Translations under genes and position numbers: made by a program
The notes under the pieces: generated by a model
Databases searched by the model: none
The model's input: the letters and a program-made list of their open reading frames with translations, nothing else
Told to the model about the DNA's origin: nothing
Assembly (NCBI RefSeq): GCF_014831675.1
Contig: NZ_VJXY01000023.1
Coordinates: 1-64,000 of the forward strand
Reading direction: 5' to 3'
DNA from: Komarekiella delphini-convector SJRDD-AB1
GTDB lineage: Bacteria; Cyanobacteriota; Cyanobacteriia; Cyanobacteriales; Nostocaceae
Length of the DNA stretch: 64,000 nucleotides
In this document: positions 16,062 through 25,985 of the stretch, piece by piece
How the letters are laid out: every line of letters starts with the position of its first letter
Numbering within the stretch: the first letter of the stretch is position 1

Positions 16062-18887
16062 ATGACACACAAACCCCGTCAACAAAAGCTGTTGAGATGG
16101 ATTGCATTGCTCCTGGTGGGGACATTTCTGCAATTTTGGTTGTACATCCCAACACCAGTCTTATCGCAAAATTCTAATAGCTGTAGCAATATTACAGTCC
16201 CGCTCACACCTGATGAACAGATTTACGCTCGTGCTGCTTGGCAGTATTTTGTCAAAAACTATCAGCCAGCAACCGGATTTACTAATTCCACCGGGGGTTA
16301 TCCTTCCGGCACAATTTGGGATATGGGTAACTACCTGATGGCGTTAAATGCTGCACGCTGGTTGAATCTGACTGACCAAGCAGACTTTGATGCTCGTCTC
16401 AATAAGTTTTTGACGACTCTTAGTAACCTGAAACTATTTGAAGATACCTTACCGAATAAAGTCTATAATGCCGCCACTGCACAGATAGTTGATTACGGAA
16501 ACAATCCGATTGAACGGGGTATTGGCTGGTCTGCTTTAGACCTTGGTCGGATGCTGGCTGCATTTGATGTCATTCGCAGCTGTCATCCTGAATACAATGA
16601 TTGGCTAAAAGGTATTGTAGCGAAGTGGCAGGTAGGGCGATCGCTTAAAGATGGACAACTTTTTGGAGCTACAGTTCTACCAGATAACAAAACATTACTG
16701 GTGCAAGAAGGAAGACTTGGCTATGAGGAATACAGTGCTAGAGGCTATGAGCTTTGGGGTTTTCCAGCACCGAAAGCTATTTCTCTAGATCCATTTAAGT
16801 TGGTCGAAATCAATGGTGTTCAGATTCCAGTTGATACCCGTGATTTCAAAAGCACCAACGCTAATAATTATGTTGTCAGTGAGTCTTATATCCTTGATGG
16901 CATTGAATTTGGCTTGCAAGGTGAGTTAGCTGATTTTGCTGCTAGGGTCTTAGATGTCCAAAAACGGCGCTACGATGCCACCGGTCAGCTGACTGCGGTT
17001 ACAGAAGATAACATCGATCAAGCACCGTATTTTCTTTACAACACCGTCTACGCAAATGGTGAAACTTGGGCAACAATCACCGATACCAACCAGCCTTACC
17101 CACAGCTACGCAGCATCAGTACAAAAGCTGCTTTTGGCTGGCGCTATCTGTTCCCAGATAATGCCTATGCCCAAAAAGTTTTTGATGCAGTCAAGGATCT
17201 CCGTAGTCCCGATGATGGTGGCTATTATGCTGGCATTTATGAGGAATCAAAGCAACTTAATAAAGCCCTGACTGGCAATACCAATGGGTTAATTTTGGAG
17301 ATTTTATACTATAAAGCTAGGGGAAATCGTCCTTTAATTGGATCTGCTTCTGTTAGTGTTTCTACTGCTAAGCCCAGTGCTAATGCTCCTTCTGCAACAC
17401 CCTCAAATCAAGCGAATTCCCCTGTTACGACTGCGATCGCAACTCCTGCGGATACTTCTAAGGTGATCGAGGTGAGCGTTGCACCCATTCCACCAGTTGG
17501 GAGTCAAGAGCCAAAATCTCAACTTAAGTTAGCTCGACCGCTGACGATTATTGAACGGCGCTATGCAGAAGCGGCATGGCGCTACTTTCAGGCAAATTAT
17601 CACTCGAAGAGTGGGCTAATTGATGATCGCAGTGATTTCAAAGGTGCAACTCTCTGGGGTTTAGGTGATTATTTAGCAGCACTCCATGCAGCGCGATCGC
17701 TCGATATCATTACTGCCAAGGAATTTGACCAGCGTACCCGTCATCTTTTAGCAGCCTTGACAAAACTCCCGCTATTTGCTGGGGAGTTACCAAATCGAGG
17801 TTATGATACGCGATCGCTGCAACCTGTAGATTACGGCGGTAATCCAGTTCCAGAAGGTAACGGCTGGTCATCTCTTGATGTAGGTAGGATATTGGCAGCG
17901 CTTTACAACTTAAAAAGTTGCCATCCAGAATACACAGCAGCAGTTGATCAAATTGTGCTGGATTGGTCATACTTGCGAGTTGTGCGCGAGGGTATGCTCT
18001 CTAGCGCCACTGTCACCAAAGATGCTGGGCGATCGCTTACTCGTGTTAATCCTGAAACCCGCTTGGGCTATGAAGAATATGCAGCTCGGGCTTTTCAATT
18101 ATGGGGATTTGATGTGACGCGTTCTGCTATTGGGGGTGACTATCAAACTGCTTTGGTGGAGGGTGTGAAAGTGCCAATTCAGCGCCGCAGAACCGACACT
18201 AACTCAAAAAACCAATACACAGTCAGCAATCCATTCTTGCTTTATGCTCTGGAATTTGGACTAGATCCGCAAATGCGATCGCTATTTCAGCCAATTTTCC
18301 AGGCACAAGCCGAGCGTTACCGTCGTACCGGAACCCTTACAGCCTCCGCTACCACCTTAATTGATCGCAAACCCTACACTGTCCACAGCACCATTACTGG
18401 ACAAGGCGACCCTTGGGTGGCTTTAGGAGATGATGGTCAACCTGTACCAAAGGGGCGAGTAGTCAGTACAGCAGTGGCTTTTGCGTATCATGCCCTGCTT
18501 CCAGAAGACAAGTATGCTCAAGAGTTAGTGCGAGGGACGACAGATTTATATAACCCGTTAACTGGCTTTTATGAGGGCTTCTATGAAACCACAGGTAAAA
18601 CAGCGATTGGTTTCACTAGCAGCACCAACAGCATGATTTTACAATCTTTGCTTTACACAGTAATGAATCGGCAACCCTTGATTCGTCCATCTACAGCCAT
18701 GAACTCTCCTTGGTGGCAGACTGTTGCCAAGGGAAATTCTGGTCAAGGTTTACCCAGTACTGCCACACAAAAAGCTAAGTTGATTTCTGATAGCTCCGGG
18801 AATTACTGGGTTTCGGGGAAACGCGATGGGCTGCGCCCCGCCCTAGGCGATCGCACCTCAGTAAATCCAATAGAAGCTAGCAGATAG
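16062..18887 (+). CDS. Secreted double-DUF3131 protein
   Basis: This 941-residue protein has a signal peptide (WIALLLVGTFLQFWLYI...PVLSQ), DUF3131 domain 1 (about 45-430), a Ser/Thr/Pro/Ala-rich linker (430-500), DUF3131 domain 2 (about 500-865) and a polar tail. Domain 1 keeps the motifs of the neighbouring single-domain protein (TIWDMGNYL, LPNKVYNA, GWSALDLGRM, SYILDGIEFG). In domain 2 the acidic residue of TIWD is Gly (TLWGLGDYL) and LDGIE is YALE, so it may be non-catalytic and bind polymer instead. The last ~30 residues include a region rich in repeat-like sequence (GCGATCGC near the end). It belongs to the exopolysaccharide locus. Confidence 0.85.
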   Translation: MTHKPRQQKLLRWIALLLVGTFLQFWLYIPTPVLSQNSNSCSNITVPLTPDEQIYARAAWQYFVKNYQPATGFTNSTGGYPSGTIWDMGNYLMALNAARWLNLTDQADFDARLNKFLTTLSNLKLFEDTLPNKVYNAATAQIVDYGNNPIERGIGWSALDLGRMLAAFDVIRSCHPEYNDWLKGIVAKWQVGRSLKDGQLFGATVLPDNKTLLVQEGRLGYEEYSARGYELWGFPAPKAISLDPFKLVEINGVQIPVDTRDFKSTNANNYVVSESYILDGIEFGLQGELADFAARVLDVQKRRYDATGQLTAVTEDNIDQAPYFLYNTVYANGETWATITDTNQPYPQLRSISTKAAFGWRYLFPDNAYAQKVFDAVKDLRSPDDGGYYAGIYEESKQLNKALTGNTNGLILEILYYKARGNRPLIGSASVSVSTAKPSANAPSATPSNQANSPVTTAIATPADTSKVIEVSVAPIPPVGSQEPKSQLKLARPLTIIERRYAEAAWRYFQANYHSKSGLIDDRSDFKGATLWGLGDYLAALHAARSLDIITAKEFDQRTRHLLAALTKLPLFAGELPNRGYDTRSLQPVDYGGNPVPEGNGWSSLDVGRILAALYNLKSCHPEYTAAVDQIVLDWSYLRVVREGMLSSATVTKDAGRSLTRVNPETRLGYEEYAARAFQLWGFDVTRSAIGGDYQTALVEGVKVPIQRRRTDTNSKNQYTVSNPFLLYALEFGLDPQMRSLFQPIFQAQAERYRRTGTLTASATTLIDRKPYTVHSTITGQGDPWVALGDDGQPVPKGRVVSTAVAFAYHALLPEDKYAQELVRGTTDLYNPLTGFYEGFYETTGKTAIGFTSSTNSMILQSLLYTVMNRQPLIRPSTAMNSPWWQTVAKGNSGQGLPSTATQKAKLISDSSGNYWVSGKRDGLRPALGDRTSVNPIEASR

Positions 18888-19042
18888 GCTGTAGCAGCAC
18901 AAACAATACTACCCCAGGCATTACGCACACTCTACGAAGTCTTCTCTACGAAACGCTACGCAAAGGCATTCTTCTATTTGCTGGGTAAGGCCACTGCGTA
19001 GCTCACTTCCCCATAAGAGTAGGCGGTTTGATAAACTTATTA

Positions 19043-19441
19043 CTAAGGATTATTATTGATTTCCGGTTCTAAACCATAGCGACGTAATATCAATTTTCCC
19101 TGAGAAATAGTATTACTAACCCGTGTATCTTGAGTTACTCGAAAATGGTCGATATTTCCCTTATTCACATAGCGGTCGTACTGTATCCCTCCATGTTGCC
19201 GAAGAATTACAGTGTCACCATTTGACTCATCCAATAAACGTGTCACTGTCGCTAAAGTTTCTTGTAATTTGACTCGTTTAAATTTTTCTTTAACTCTGTT
19301 ATAGTCACCCCTAAAAGTATCTTGATACTCTAATCTAGAAAAGGGGATTAAATCACCTGCGAGTAAATCATCTTTACACTGATTCCAAATCAGTTGTCCC
19401 CAGGTTGAAAGTGTCATTTTTCCATCAACTTCCCCTAGCAT
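19043..19441 (-). CDS. Small unrecognised gene in the Cmr5 position
   Basis: No family was recognised with confidence for this 132-residue product. The start at 19441 (MLGEVDGKM) overlaps the end of the Cmr4-like gene by 17 nt, suggesting translational coupling; an earlier in-frame start is at 19462. The N-terminus (LSTWGQLIWNQC) and middle (DYNRVKEKFKRVKLQETLATVTRLL) are helical. The C-terminus is basic and polar. Its place after cmr4 and its size fit a Cmr5-type small subunit, but the sequence does not show this clearly. It could equally be a fragment of another subunit. Confidence 0.5.
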   Translation of the reverse strand: MLGEVDGKMTLSTWGQLIWNQCKDDLLAGDLIPFSRLEYQDTFRGDYNRVKEKFKRVKLQETLATVTRLLDESNGDTVILRQHGGIQYDRYVNKGNIDHFRVTQDTRVSNTISQGKLILRRYGLEPEINNNP

Positions 19442-20210
19442 CGTTTGCTTCTTTAATAGCAATAGGAAATATCAAAACGCTGCTTTCTGGTAAAGCCTCA
19501 ACCCCAAAAAAATTCTCTACTTTTTTGACATCATTATCTAGCTTGGTACGAGTTTGACGGTAAAGTGCCATGTCATGAATAATACCGATTTCGCTATCAT
19601 CAACCACGACTAAGTTATCTAGTTCAACCCCATCGGAAACCCAATCAGATAGCTGGGGATTGGGGGTGAGGTCGTCCAAAAAGCCTAAATTGAAGAAGAG
19701 AAATTTGCGATCGCGTTTGAGTTTCGCATTTCCAGGTTGGGGTAGCTGTGTAAGTTTTGTTTTCCCGTTTTCTGTAACTGTTGGTTTTCCTGTAATCTGC
19801 TGATAGCGCTTCAGCAACCGACGACAAGTTACCCAGATAATAGGTTGACCGGGACAAAATACGGGAAGCCATACCAGAGAAGCATATTCAAACTTTACTA
19901 ATGCTTCTGTAGTTTTGTTTTCCTCTCCCGATATGGCTTCATGACCGTACCATTTTCTTTCTGTTTCGTTTTTGATTTTTTCTAACTCTTCTTGACTTTT
20001 TCCATTACCACTAATTTCTGTGTTATCAACCCTTATCTTTTCCCGCATATCTGCCCTAAATCTACCTCGAATTGAACTACCAGGAAGAATCCCTGTCTGA
20101 GTAAATTGGTCGCGGAAAATTAGGTTAAGATTACCTGTTTCTTCCCCTGCACTTGCTCCAACGTGCAGAGGTGCTAAGGTTTCAATAATACCGTAGGCTT
20201 TTTGATACAT
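19425..20210 (-). CDS. cmr4: RAMP protein, type III-B CRISPR Cmr4-like
   Basis: This 261-residue protein belongs to the RAMP superfamily that forms the backbone of type III CRISPR effector complexes. The N-terminus has the expected ETLAPLHVGASAGEETGN, followed by IFRDQFTQTGILPGSSIRGRFRADM, the glycine-rich RAMP signature. Cmr4 subunits bind crRNA and cut target RNA at regular steps; a catalytic Asp could not be assigned by eye. It is a little short for the family (about 290). The upstream neighbour is only the C-terminal part of Cmr3, and cas10/cmr2, cmr1 and cmr6 are absent, so the effector cannot be complete here. Confidence 0.75.
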   Translation of the reverse strand: MYQKAYGIIETLAPLHVGASAGEETGNLNLIFRDQFTQTGILPGSSIRGRFRADMREKIRVDNTEISGNGKSQEELEKIKNETERKWYGHEAISGEENKTTEALVKFEYASLVWLPVFCPGQPIIWVTCRRLLKRYQQITGKPTVTENGKTKLTQLPQPGNAKLKRDRKFLFFNLGFLDDLTPNPQLSDWVSDGVELDNLVVVDDSEIGIIHDMALYRQTRTKLDNDVKKVENFFGVEALPESSVLIFPIAIKEANDARGS

Positions 20211-20225
20211 TTATATAACTCCCGA

Positions 20226-20738
<513 letters not shown>

Positions 20739-20947
20739 TTAGTTCTTTGTGCTTTACATAAGGCTTGTTAATTATGAACTGAACTTGGGAATACTTGTTA
20801 TGAAGCAATGGCTTCATTACTTGCCTGACCGCAAGAGCAAAAGACATGAAAATTCACAACCCTGGTAATCATTTCAAATTTATGTGGAAGAGACGCGCAG
20901 CCTTTAGCAACCAAGCAGTTGTGAAGCCTAGCAATACATCTATATTG

Positions 20948-21281
20948 TAGGACTTACGCACTGAAGGCTGAAACCTAGATCCCCCCTAGCCCACGCCAGT
21001 CGCTCATGGGGAGCCACCCCAAGGCGGAGGTTGCCGACGCTCGTTCGCGCAGCGTGTCACAGACAAGACTCGCTCTAAGCGTTGGCGATCGCGCAGCGTG
21101 TCGCAGACAAGCCTCTCGAACAGAAGGCTTTACGCTGCGCTATCCGTTGTGGGGAGTGGCGTGGAAACCCCCTTGGCGCAGCCTCAAAGTAGAGAAGACC
21201 GCGCTGGCTCCCCTTCAAAAGGGGGAAATTTATAAAGCCCCCTTTTGAAGGGGGTTGGGGGATCTGAGTACGTAAGTTCTG
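20948..21281 (+). mobile_element. MITE family copy B (334 bp)
   Basis: Ends TAGGACTTACGCACT and, inverted, CAGAACTTACGTACT. The target duplication TATTG is perfect (20943-20947 and 21282-21286). It matches copy A in reverse orientation, with about 100 extra internal bases containing repeated GCGCAGCGTGTC units. An open frame at 21006-21248 lies wholly inside and is not a gene. Confidence 0.92.
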
Positions 21282-21317
21282 TATTGTTGAGTCTGTATTT
21301 TTATTTTTGGTATCAAT

Positions 21318-23333
21318 ATGACTTCAGTTTCCGTTATTGACAATTCATCAACTTTTTCAGGCAATAGTCGCTCAATCTTAAAAAAAAGAACGCTGTTATT
21401 TCGCTACTTGGCAGAAATCAATTTAATTTTTGGTATTTGGTATTTGCAATGGCGCATCACCCATTCAATCAATTTTGAGGCGCTGTGGCTCTCTATTCCA
21501 TTACTGCTAGCAGAAATTTATAGCTTTTTTGGTGGTGTAATGTTTGTGATTGGCTTGTGGCGTCCTTTAGTTCGACAGATTAAATCTATCGACCAGATGA
21601 CCCCACCTCTACCCAGATCTGAATGGCCTACAGTAGATGTGTTTGTGACTTGCTACAACGAACCACCAGAAATTGTAGAACAAACTGCTCAAGCGGCTCT
21701 AGCAATGGATTATCCTCCAACAAAGTTGCGCGTTTATGTGTTGGATGATGGTAACTCAGCTGCTATGCGAACTATGACCGAAAAGCTCTGTATCGAAGAT
21801 TTACAGTCCCCACTACTACAGCAAGAAGCTGCTCAGATTTACGCAGAACATGCTTATTTATTAAAGCGCTTTCAACAACTCGAAAAGTTGACACCTAATA
21901 CTCAAGCCGCTGAACAATGGTTACAAGAATTATCACCAGAACAAGCTCAAAGTCTTGACCAAACTGCCGCTAGATTTGTGCAAAGTCTGCAACAATTAGT
22001 TCTATGGTTACATCCTGCTCATCAAAGTATTAGCAATTCTCCTGCAACAACATTAAGCGATCGCCTCACCGCTGAACGGCTCTTATTAGAAGAAGCTATT
22101 CGCCAAAAAGAACTTGAACTAGTTGAACTTGCTCGTTTTCGCTACATTGCTCGTCCGAAACCAGCTGGCATACCGCACCATGCTAAAGCTGGCAATCTCA
22201 ATTATGCGATTTTTTCTGGAGAAACTTCAGGAGATTTTATTCTTACCTTGGATGCTGATCATATTCCCAAGCCACAATTTCTCAAGCGTGTCTTGCCATA
22301 TTTCTACACTTACAATATTTTCACAGGAAAATATGAGCAGAACCGAATTGCTTTTGTGCAGACTCCCCAGGATTTTTACAACATTCCTCCAGGCGATCCT
22401 TTTGGACATCAAGCGCATTTATTTTATGGCCCACTCCAACAGGGTAAAGATGGCATGAATGCTGCCTTCTATACAGGAACAGATGCAATATTGAGGCGTG
22501 AAGCACTAATTAATGTCGGATTGCAATACTTTTCTGATGAGTTTGCTAAAGATGAAAAACGTTTAGAGGAATTTCAATTAGTTGGTGGTGTATCTAGCAA
22601 CAGTATTACAGAAGATATGAATACAGCTATGCGTCTGCATGGTGCTGGTTGGAAATCTGTTTATCATCATGAACTTTTAGCAGAAGGTTTAGCACCTGAT
22701 GATTTAAAATCTACTTTAAAACAAAGATTACGGTGGGCACAAGGTACTATTCAAGTGCTACTTCGAGAAAATCCACTCACCAAATCAGGACTAACATTTT
22801 GGCAACGGTTGCATTATTTTAAGACAATGTATAGTTACTTTTCTGGTTTTGCTACTGTTATTTTTATCTCTTGTCCAATTATTTATTTTTTCACTGATAT
22901 AGTTCCAGTAAAAACCTACGGCCCTGATTTTGCTCTACACTTTTTCCCAGCTTTTCTGATCAATCGCCTGACTTTTATTGCAGCTACTTGGGGCATTCCC
23001 GCTAGAGAAGTTTGGCGAGCCGAGCAATACGCGATCGCCTTATTTCCCTTATTTATCCAAGCTGTATTGAGTGTGTTTATTGGAGGCAATCTAAAATTCC
23101 AAGTAACGCCTAAACAGCGCCAGTCTGGAATTTATCTCCAACTTGTTTGGCCGCAATTACTCGTTTTCCTCTTTACTATTTTAGGTATACTGTGGAGTCT
23201 TTACCGCTTTGCAATTGGTCATTTAAATTCTCCTTGGGTTCACCTATTAAATAGTGCTTGGGCTATTTATAATTTGTTACTTTTGTGGGCTATTATCCGC
23301 GCCTCTTTCTGGCAACCAGAAAAAGAGGTTTAA
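21318..23333 (+). CDS. Cellulose-synthase-like family 2 glycosyltransferase
   Basis: This 671-residue membrane glycosyltransferase probably polymerises and extrudes a beta-linked glycan. Two N-terminal membrane helices precede the GT2 domain. The motifs are DVFVTCYNEPP, VYVLDDGN (first Asp), TLDADHIPK (DxD), ITEDMNTAMRLH (TED) and KQRLRWAQGTIQVL (QxxRW). At least four C-terminal membrane helices follow. An extra segment of about 120 residues rich in Gln, Leu and Glu (between LDDGN and the HAKAGNLNYA motif) is unusual, and there is no PilZ domain at the C-terminus, unlike BcsA. The neighbouring PIG-L deacetylase suggests the sugar may be N-acetylated. Confidence 0.9.
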   Translation: MTSVSVIDNSSTFSGNSRSILKKRTLLFRYLAEINLIFGIWYLQWRITHSINFEALWLSIPLLLAEIYSFFGGVMFVIGLWRPLVRQIKSIDQMTPPLPRSEWPTVDVFVTCYNEPPEIVEQTAQAALAMDYPPTKLRVYVLDDGNSAAMRTMTEKLCIEDLQSPLLQQEAAQIYAEHAYLLKRFQQLEKLTPNTQAAEQWLQELSPEQAQSLDQTAARFVQSLQQLVLWLHPAHQSISNSPATTLSDRLTAERLLLEEAIRQKELELVELARFRYIARPKPAGIPHHAKAGNLNYAIFSGETSGDFILTLDADHIPKPQFLKRVLPYFYTYNIFTGKYEQNRIAFVQTPQDFYNIPPGDPFGHQAHLFYGPLQQGKDGMNAAFYTGTDAILRREALINVGLQYFSDEFAKDEKRLEEFQLVGGVSSNSITEDMNTAMRLHGAGWKSVYHHELLAEGLAPDDLKSTLKQRLRWAQGTIQVLLRENPLTKSGLTFWQRLHYFKTMYSYFSGFATVIFISCPIIYFFTDIVPVKTYGPDFALHFFPAFLINRLTFIAATWGIPAREVWRAEQYAIALFPLFIQAVLSVFIGGNLKFQVTPKQRQSGIYLQLVWPQLLVFLFTILGILWSLYRFAIGHLNSPWVHLLNSAWAIYNLLLLWAIIRASFWQPEKEV

Positions 23334-23469
23334 TAATTTGCTGTACTTATTATTTATAATTTTTTAGTTTTGATTGTCATTAGTCATTTGTATGTGTAAA
23401 GGACAATCCTCATGAGGAATATACAATTCTAATCATGCCAGTTAATGCACTTTAACAAAAGAAACAGCT

Positions 23470-24180
23470 ATGAACACTTATTTGGACTCCAACAAATTTG
23501 CTCAACAAACTGTCTTGACAATTTATGCTCATGCTGATGATGAAGTATTGCCTGCTGCTGGTACTCTCAGTTTAATGTCTAAAACGGGATGGAACGTTCG
23601 CTGCTTGATTTTAACTGATGGCAGTCTTTCTAGCTCGGATATAAAGGGTACACGTCATCAAGAAGCAGAGGCAGCTGGTAAAATTATTGGCGCAACTTAT
23701 GAGTTTTACGCTCTTGAGGAATGTAATTTCTCAACACAAACAGTGATTAAAGTTGCCGAAGAAGCTATTAAACGTTGGCAACCAAATCTGATTATTACTC
23801 ATGCACCACAATCTGAAAAATATGGGCATAGAGATCATGAAGTATGTGCGATCGCAATTTCCAATGTGGCTACTCGTAAAAATATTCCTCTGTGGTATTC
23901 AGCGCCACCTGTTTTTTTGCGCGGGTTTGAACCAAACTTTTTTGTAGATATAACCTCTGTGATTGAGGAAAAAATTGCAGCTATTGGTTGTTATGAATCA
24001 GAAATGTCTAAAGCATTTATGCAACTCGACGCCATACTCGTTTTATCTCGATTTTGGGCACGAGAATTAGGTCAAAAAGATGGTTATTTTGAAGCTTTTG
24101 AAATTGCTCGACAATGGGTTGATGCTAGCTTCTTTGCTGCAATGGCAAACAGTAATAAACAAGTATTAACCCAAGAATAA
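23470..24180 (+). CDS. PIG-L family deacetylase
   Basis: This 236-residue zinc-dependent N-acetyl-sugar deacetylase has the AHADDE metal motif near the N-terminus (the family's usual AHPDDE with Ala for Pro), GTRHQEAEAAG, the strand NLIITHAP and the third metal ligand motif GHRDHE. There is no signal peptide, so it should act in the cytoplasm. It lies 136 bp after the cellulose-synthase-like gene and 73 bp before the STAS gene on the same strand, so it probably modifies a precursor or glycan of the same pathway. The exact substrate is unknown. Confidence 0.88.
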   Translation: MNTYLDSNKFAQQTVLTIYAHADDEVLPAAGTLSLMSKTGWNVRCLILTDGSLSSSDIKGTRHQEAEAAGKIIGATYEFYALEECNFSTQTVIKVAEEAIKRWQPNLIITHAPQSEKYGHRDHEVCAIAISNVATRKNIPLWYSAPPVFLRGFEPNFFVDITSVIEEKIAAIGCYESEMSKAFMQLDAILVLSRFWARELGQKDGYFEAFEIARQWVDASFFAAMANSNKQVLTQE

Positions 24181-24253
24181 TTGTATAATGCCTTGCCGTT
24201 TTAGTAGTCAAATGCCAAAATAGCAATGTACAAAATAATAGAAATTTAAAACT

Positions 24254-24580
24254 ATGAATCCTAAAGTAACAGTACTGGAACCAACTGGTATTTTAGATGG
24301 TATTAGGGGCAATCAACTACGTCAGGAAGTTAGTGAGGTTATTAAGAACGGCTCTGATATTTTGTTGATTGACCTTAAAGATGTAAAGTTTGTTGATAGT
24401 TCTGGTTTAGGTGCTCTAGTATCAGCAATGCAAATGGTACGAAAAGCAGAGAGCAAACTCTTTCTCTGCTCTGTTAATGATCAAGTAAAGATGCTTTTTG
24501 AATTAACTAAACTGGATCGAATTTTTCAAACATTTACTGATCAAGATGAATTCAATCGCCAAGTACTTGCAACCCAATAA
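24254..24580 (+). CDS. STAS-domain anti-sigma factor antagonist
   Basis: This is a 108-residue single STAS domain protein of the SpoIIAA/RsbV type. The phosphorylation motif DSSGLG is at residues 48-53, after the strand DLKDVKFV. Such proteins switch partners when a SpoIIAB-like kinase phosphorylates them and a SpoIIE-type phosphatase restores them. Both partners are close: the phosphatase at 24644-25834 and the kinase at 25986-26402. It follows the polysaccharide genes on the same strand, so the switch may govern polymer production. Confidence 0.9.
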   Translation: MNPKVTVLEPTGILDGIRGNQLRQEVSEVIKNGSDILLIDLKDVKFVDSSGLGALVSAMQMVRKAESKLFLCSVNDQVKMLFELTKLDRIFQTFTDQDEFNRQVLATQ

Positions 24581-24643
24581 GTTACTCAGCAATTGAGAAT
24601 TTAAAATAACATTCAATAATCATGGATACAAGTTTTATCCATA

Positions 24644-25834
24644 TTAACCAAAGTCAACTTTTAGCAAAGACAAATCATCATCAAAATTGTTCTTGGTATT
24701 TAAAGCCATAATATGAGTTAATATCTGGTTTATATGACGAGTATTTTCTTGGCTACAGTTGATTAATAAATCAATAAAAGCTTCAATACCCCACATCTTG
24801 CTGTCTGGCTGATTAATTTCGTAAGCACCATCACTAAAGATGTATAAAGTGCTATTTTCTTCGATATCAAAGGCAGCATCATCAAAGTTGACATCAGACA
24901 AAAAACCAATTGGTAGATCTAAAGAGTCTAATTGTCTAACTTGGATTTTTGTCGCAGGTGTACCCGATAACAGTATACCCGGTGGATGTCCAGCGTTAGC
25001 ATAAACGAGTTGACGTTTAGGACGGTTATAAACTCCATACCAAATTGTGAAGTATTTATCACCGTGATTTTTCATTTGAAAAGCATGATTGAGTGCTTTT
25101 AGAACTTCGCTAGGTTGACAGAAGTTAGTATTGGGCAGAGATTGCGATCGCAAAACATTAAGTACAGATACAGATAATAGGGCTGAACCTACCCCATGTC
25201 CTGAGACATCCAACAGATAAATAGCTAAATGATCATCATCGATCCAGTAATAGTCGAAGCTATCACCTCCCAATTGTGTTGAGGGAATAAACAGTGCTTC
25301 TGCTCTGACTGCTCCTATAAGCGTTGAGGGTAGAAGCGATCGCACATAATCAGCCGCCTCAGCCAATTCTGCTTCCAAAATTTGCTTTTGAGTTTGTAAA
25401 TTCTGATTGAGTGTCTCTAAAACTTGTTTTTGACTTTGTAAATCCTGATTCAGTTGGTGTAACCTCAGCCCTGCTCTGACTCGTGCTTTTAATTCATTCA
25501 TCTCAATTGGCTTCGAGATAAACTCGTCTGCTCCCGCATCCAATCCCCTAACTCGATCTTCCTCTTCTCCTGGAGCTGCTCCTTTTGCAGTCAACAGAAT
25601 AAAAAAAGTAGTTGCTAACTCTGGATTTGCCTTAATTCGGCGACACACTTCCAACCCATCTAGCTGTGACATCACCCAGTCACAAATAATTAGCGCGGGA
25701 CGTAGCAGTTGGGCTTGCGTGATTCCTTCCTCGCCATTGCTGACTACAGTTGTATCATAACCCTGTTTTTGGAGTGTTCTTTTAAGTGCCGCTCGCACGA
25801 TAGGATCATCATCAATAACCAAGATTTTTAACAT
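24644..25834 (-). CDS. Response regulator with SpoIIE/PP2C phosphatase domain
   Basis: This 396-residue protein is laid out as receiver, coiled coil and phosphatase. The receiver has LKILVIDDDP, the phospho-acceptor Asp in LIICDWVMS and Lys in FISKPIEM. The coiled coil (about 130-165) shows repeated QTQKQ/LNQNLQ. The SpoIIE phosphatase has GGDSFDYYW, LLDVSGHGVGSALLS, YANAGHPPG, LYIFSDGAYE and a C-terminal DDDLSLLKV, so the metal ligands are present. It probably dephosphorylates the STAS protein encoded convergently 63 bp away. The receiver suggests input from an unlinked histidine kinase. Confidence 0.93.
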   Translation of the reverse strand: MLKILVIDDDPIVRAALKRTLQKQGYDTTVVSNGEEGITQAQLLRPALIICDWVMSQLDGLEVCRRIKANPELATTFFILLTAKGAAPGEEEDRVRGLDAGADEFISKPIEMNELKARVRAGLRLHQLNQDLQSQKQVLETLNQNLQTQKQILEAELAEAADYVRSLLPSTLIGAVRAEALFIPSTQLGGDSFDYYWIDDDHLAIYLLDVSGHGVGSALLSVSVLNVLRSQSLPNTNFCQPSEVLKALNHAFQMKNHGDKYFTIWYGVYNRPKRQLVYANAGHPPGILLSGTPATKIQVRQLDSLDLPIGFLSDVNFDDAAFDIEENSTLYIFSDGAYEINQPDSKMWGIEAFIDLLINCSQENTRHINQILTHIMALNTKNNFDDDLSLLKVDFG

Positions 25835-25985
25835 AAACTACATTGTAATAAGTAGAATAAAAACTAGATAATTGTTCTCATTCAAATTACATGTAATTTA
25901 ATTAAGAATGTATAGTAAAATTACTCAAATTCAATAAATTAATTCTCGAATATGATAATGTCAAACTATATTTAATTGCTAAAAA

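Noticed and set aside
21006-21248. 80-residue open frame
   Set aside because: It lies wholly inside MITE copy B and is built from repeat sequence.
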